33,743 nt of DNA, from the NCBI GenBank assembly GCA_913777515.1, contig CAJYSL010000040.1, positions 1 through 33,743 of the forward strand. Direction: 5' to 3'. The position numbers were made by a program, and so were the translations under genes. This stretch comes from an uncultured Mucilaginibacter sp. Its GTDB lineage: Bacteria; Bacteroidota; Bacteroidia; Sphingobacteriales; Sphingobacteriaceae. The notes under the pieces were generated by a model. It saw only the letters and a program-made list of their open reading frames with translations. It made no database searches and had not been told where the DNA came from. Of the stretch, positions 33,544-33,743 are shown in pieces; the stretch's first letter is position 1; each line of letters opens with the position of its first letter.

Positions 33544-33743
33544 AGAGAGTGTAGAGCCAAGAACCAAGAGCCAGAAGCCAAGACTGGAATCAAGAGTTTA
33601 GAGTACAGAGCCAAGAACTAAGAAACAAGAGCCAGTAGCCAAGATGAAAAATCTGTAAAAAATCACGTCATCCTATGTTTGTGTAGGCCTTGTTTTAGTG
33701 AGGAAAAGGAATAAATTTAAAGTAGAAGAAAACGGGTAAAGAG
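33544..33743. repeat. GAGCCAAGAACC simple repeats at the window end
   Basis: GAGCCAAGAACCAAGAGCC and similar slips (33551-33645) belong to the class seen before many other genes. No gene was seen. Confidence 0.7.

Overview
The window looks like a chromosome segment from a Bacteroidota bacterium of the Sphingobacteriaceae, most like Mucilaginibacter or Pedobacter. This is inferred from gene content: RlmF, DUF1398, an OmpA with thrombospondin type-3 repeats, a peptidase M64 lipoprotein and a TonB-dependent receptor. It is also suggested by TAnnTTTG promoter boxes and by very dense palindromic intergenic repeats. No rRNA, tRNA or CRISPR array was seen.

Region 1 (1-6072) resembles a prophage or phage-derived replication module. 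A plus-strand S24/LexA-type repressor has operator-like palindromes in front of it. It diverges from minus-strand genes: three small unknown proteins, a lambda-O-like replication protein, and a zinc-finger primase/helicase cut by the window edge. The replication gene carries two oppositely oriented arrays of one 21-bp repeat around an AT-rich stretch, which could be an internal origin.

Region 2 (6073-7790) is an IS110-family element with a structured leader, a candidate bridge RNA. It sits inside a composite intergenic repeat that is found uninterrupted elsewhere in the window.

Region 3 (8325-17269) is mostly ordinary chromosomal genes on the minus strand: a MORN-repeat membrane protein, RlmF, a DUF1398 protein, an AraC regulator, a DoxX-like membrane protein, a fatty-acid desaturase and several hypotheticals. 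Hairpin repeats separate them.

Region 4 (17461-22886) holds two tandem paralogues of unknown function, each with its own matching terminator hairpin. Next comes a TonB-dependent receptor behind a ModE-type winged-helix regulator, with a ModE-box-like palindrome between them.

Region 5 (23050-27033) is an AT-rich accessory island. A helicase with a degenerate nuclease-like N-terminus overlaps a second gene by 4 bp, which makes it a candidate antiphage cassette. Copies of one repeat family lie on both sides.

Region 6 (27350-33743) carries a small secreted protein, a major OmpA porin flanked by long inverted repeats, an RNA-ligase-like protein with an altered motif I, an M64 metallopeptidase lipoprotein and a methyltransferase.

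At least eight families of intergenic repeats recur. In several of them the stem bases change in pairs between copies, which argues for selected structure rather than passive duplication.
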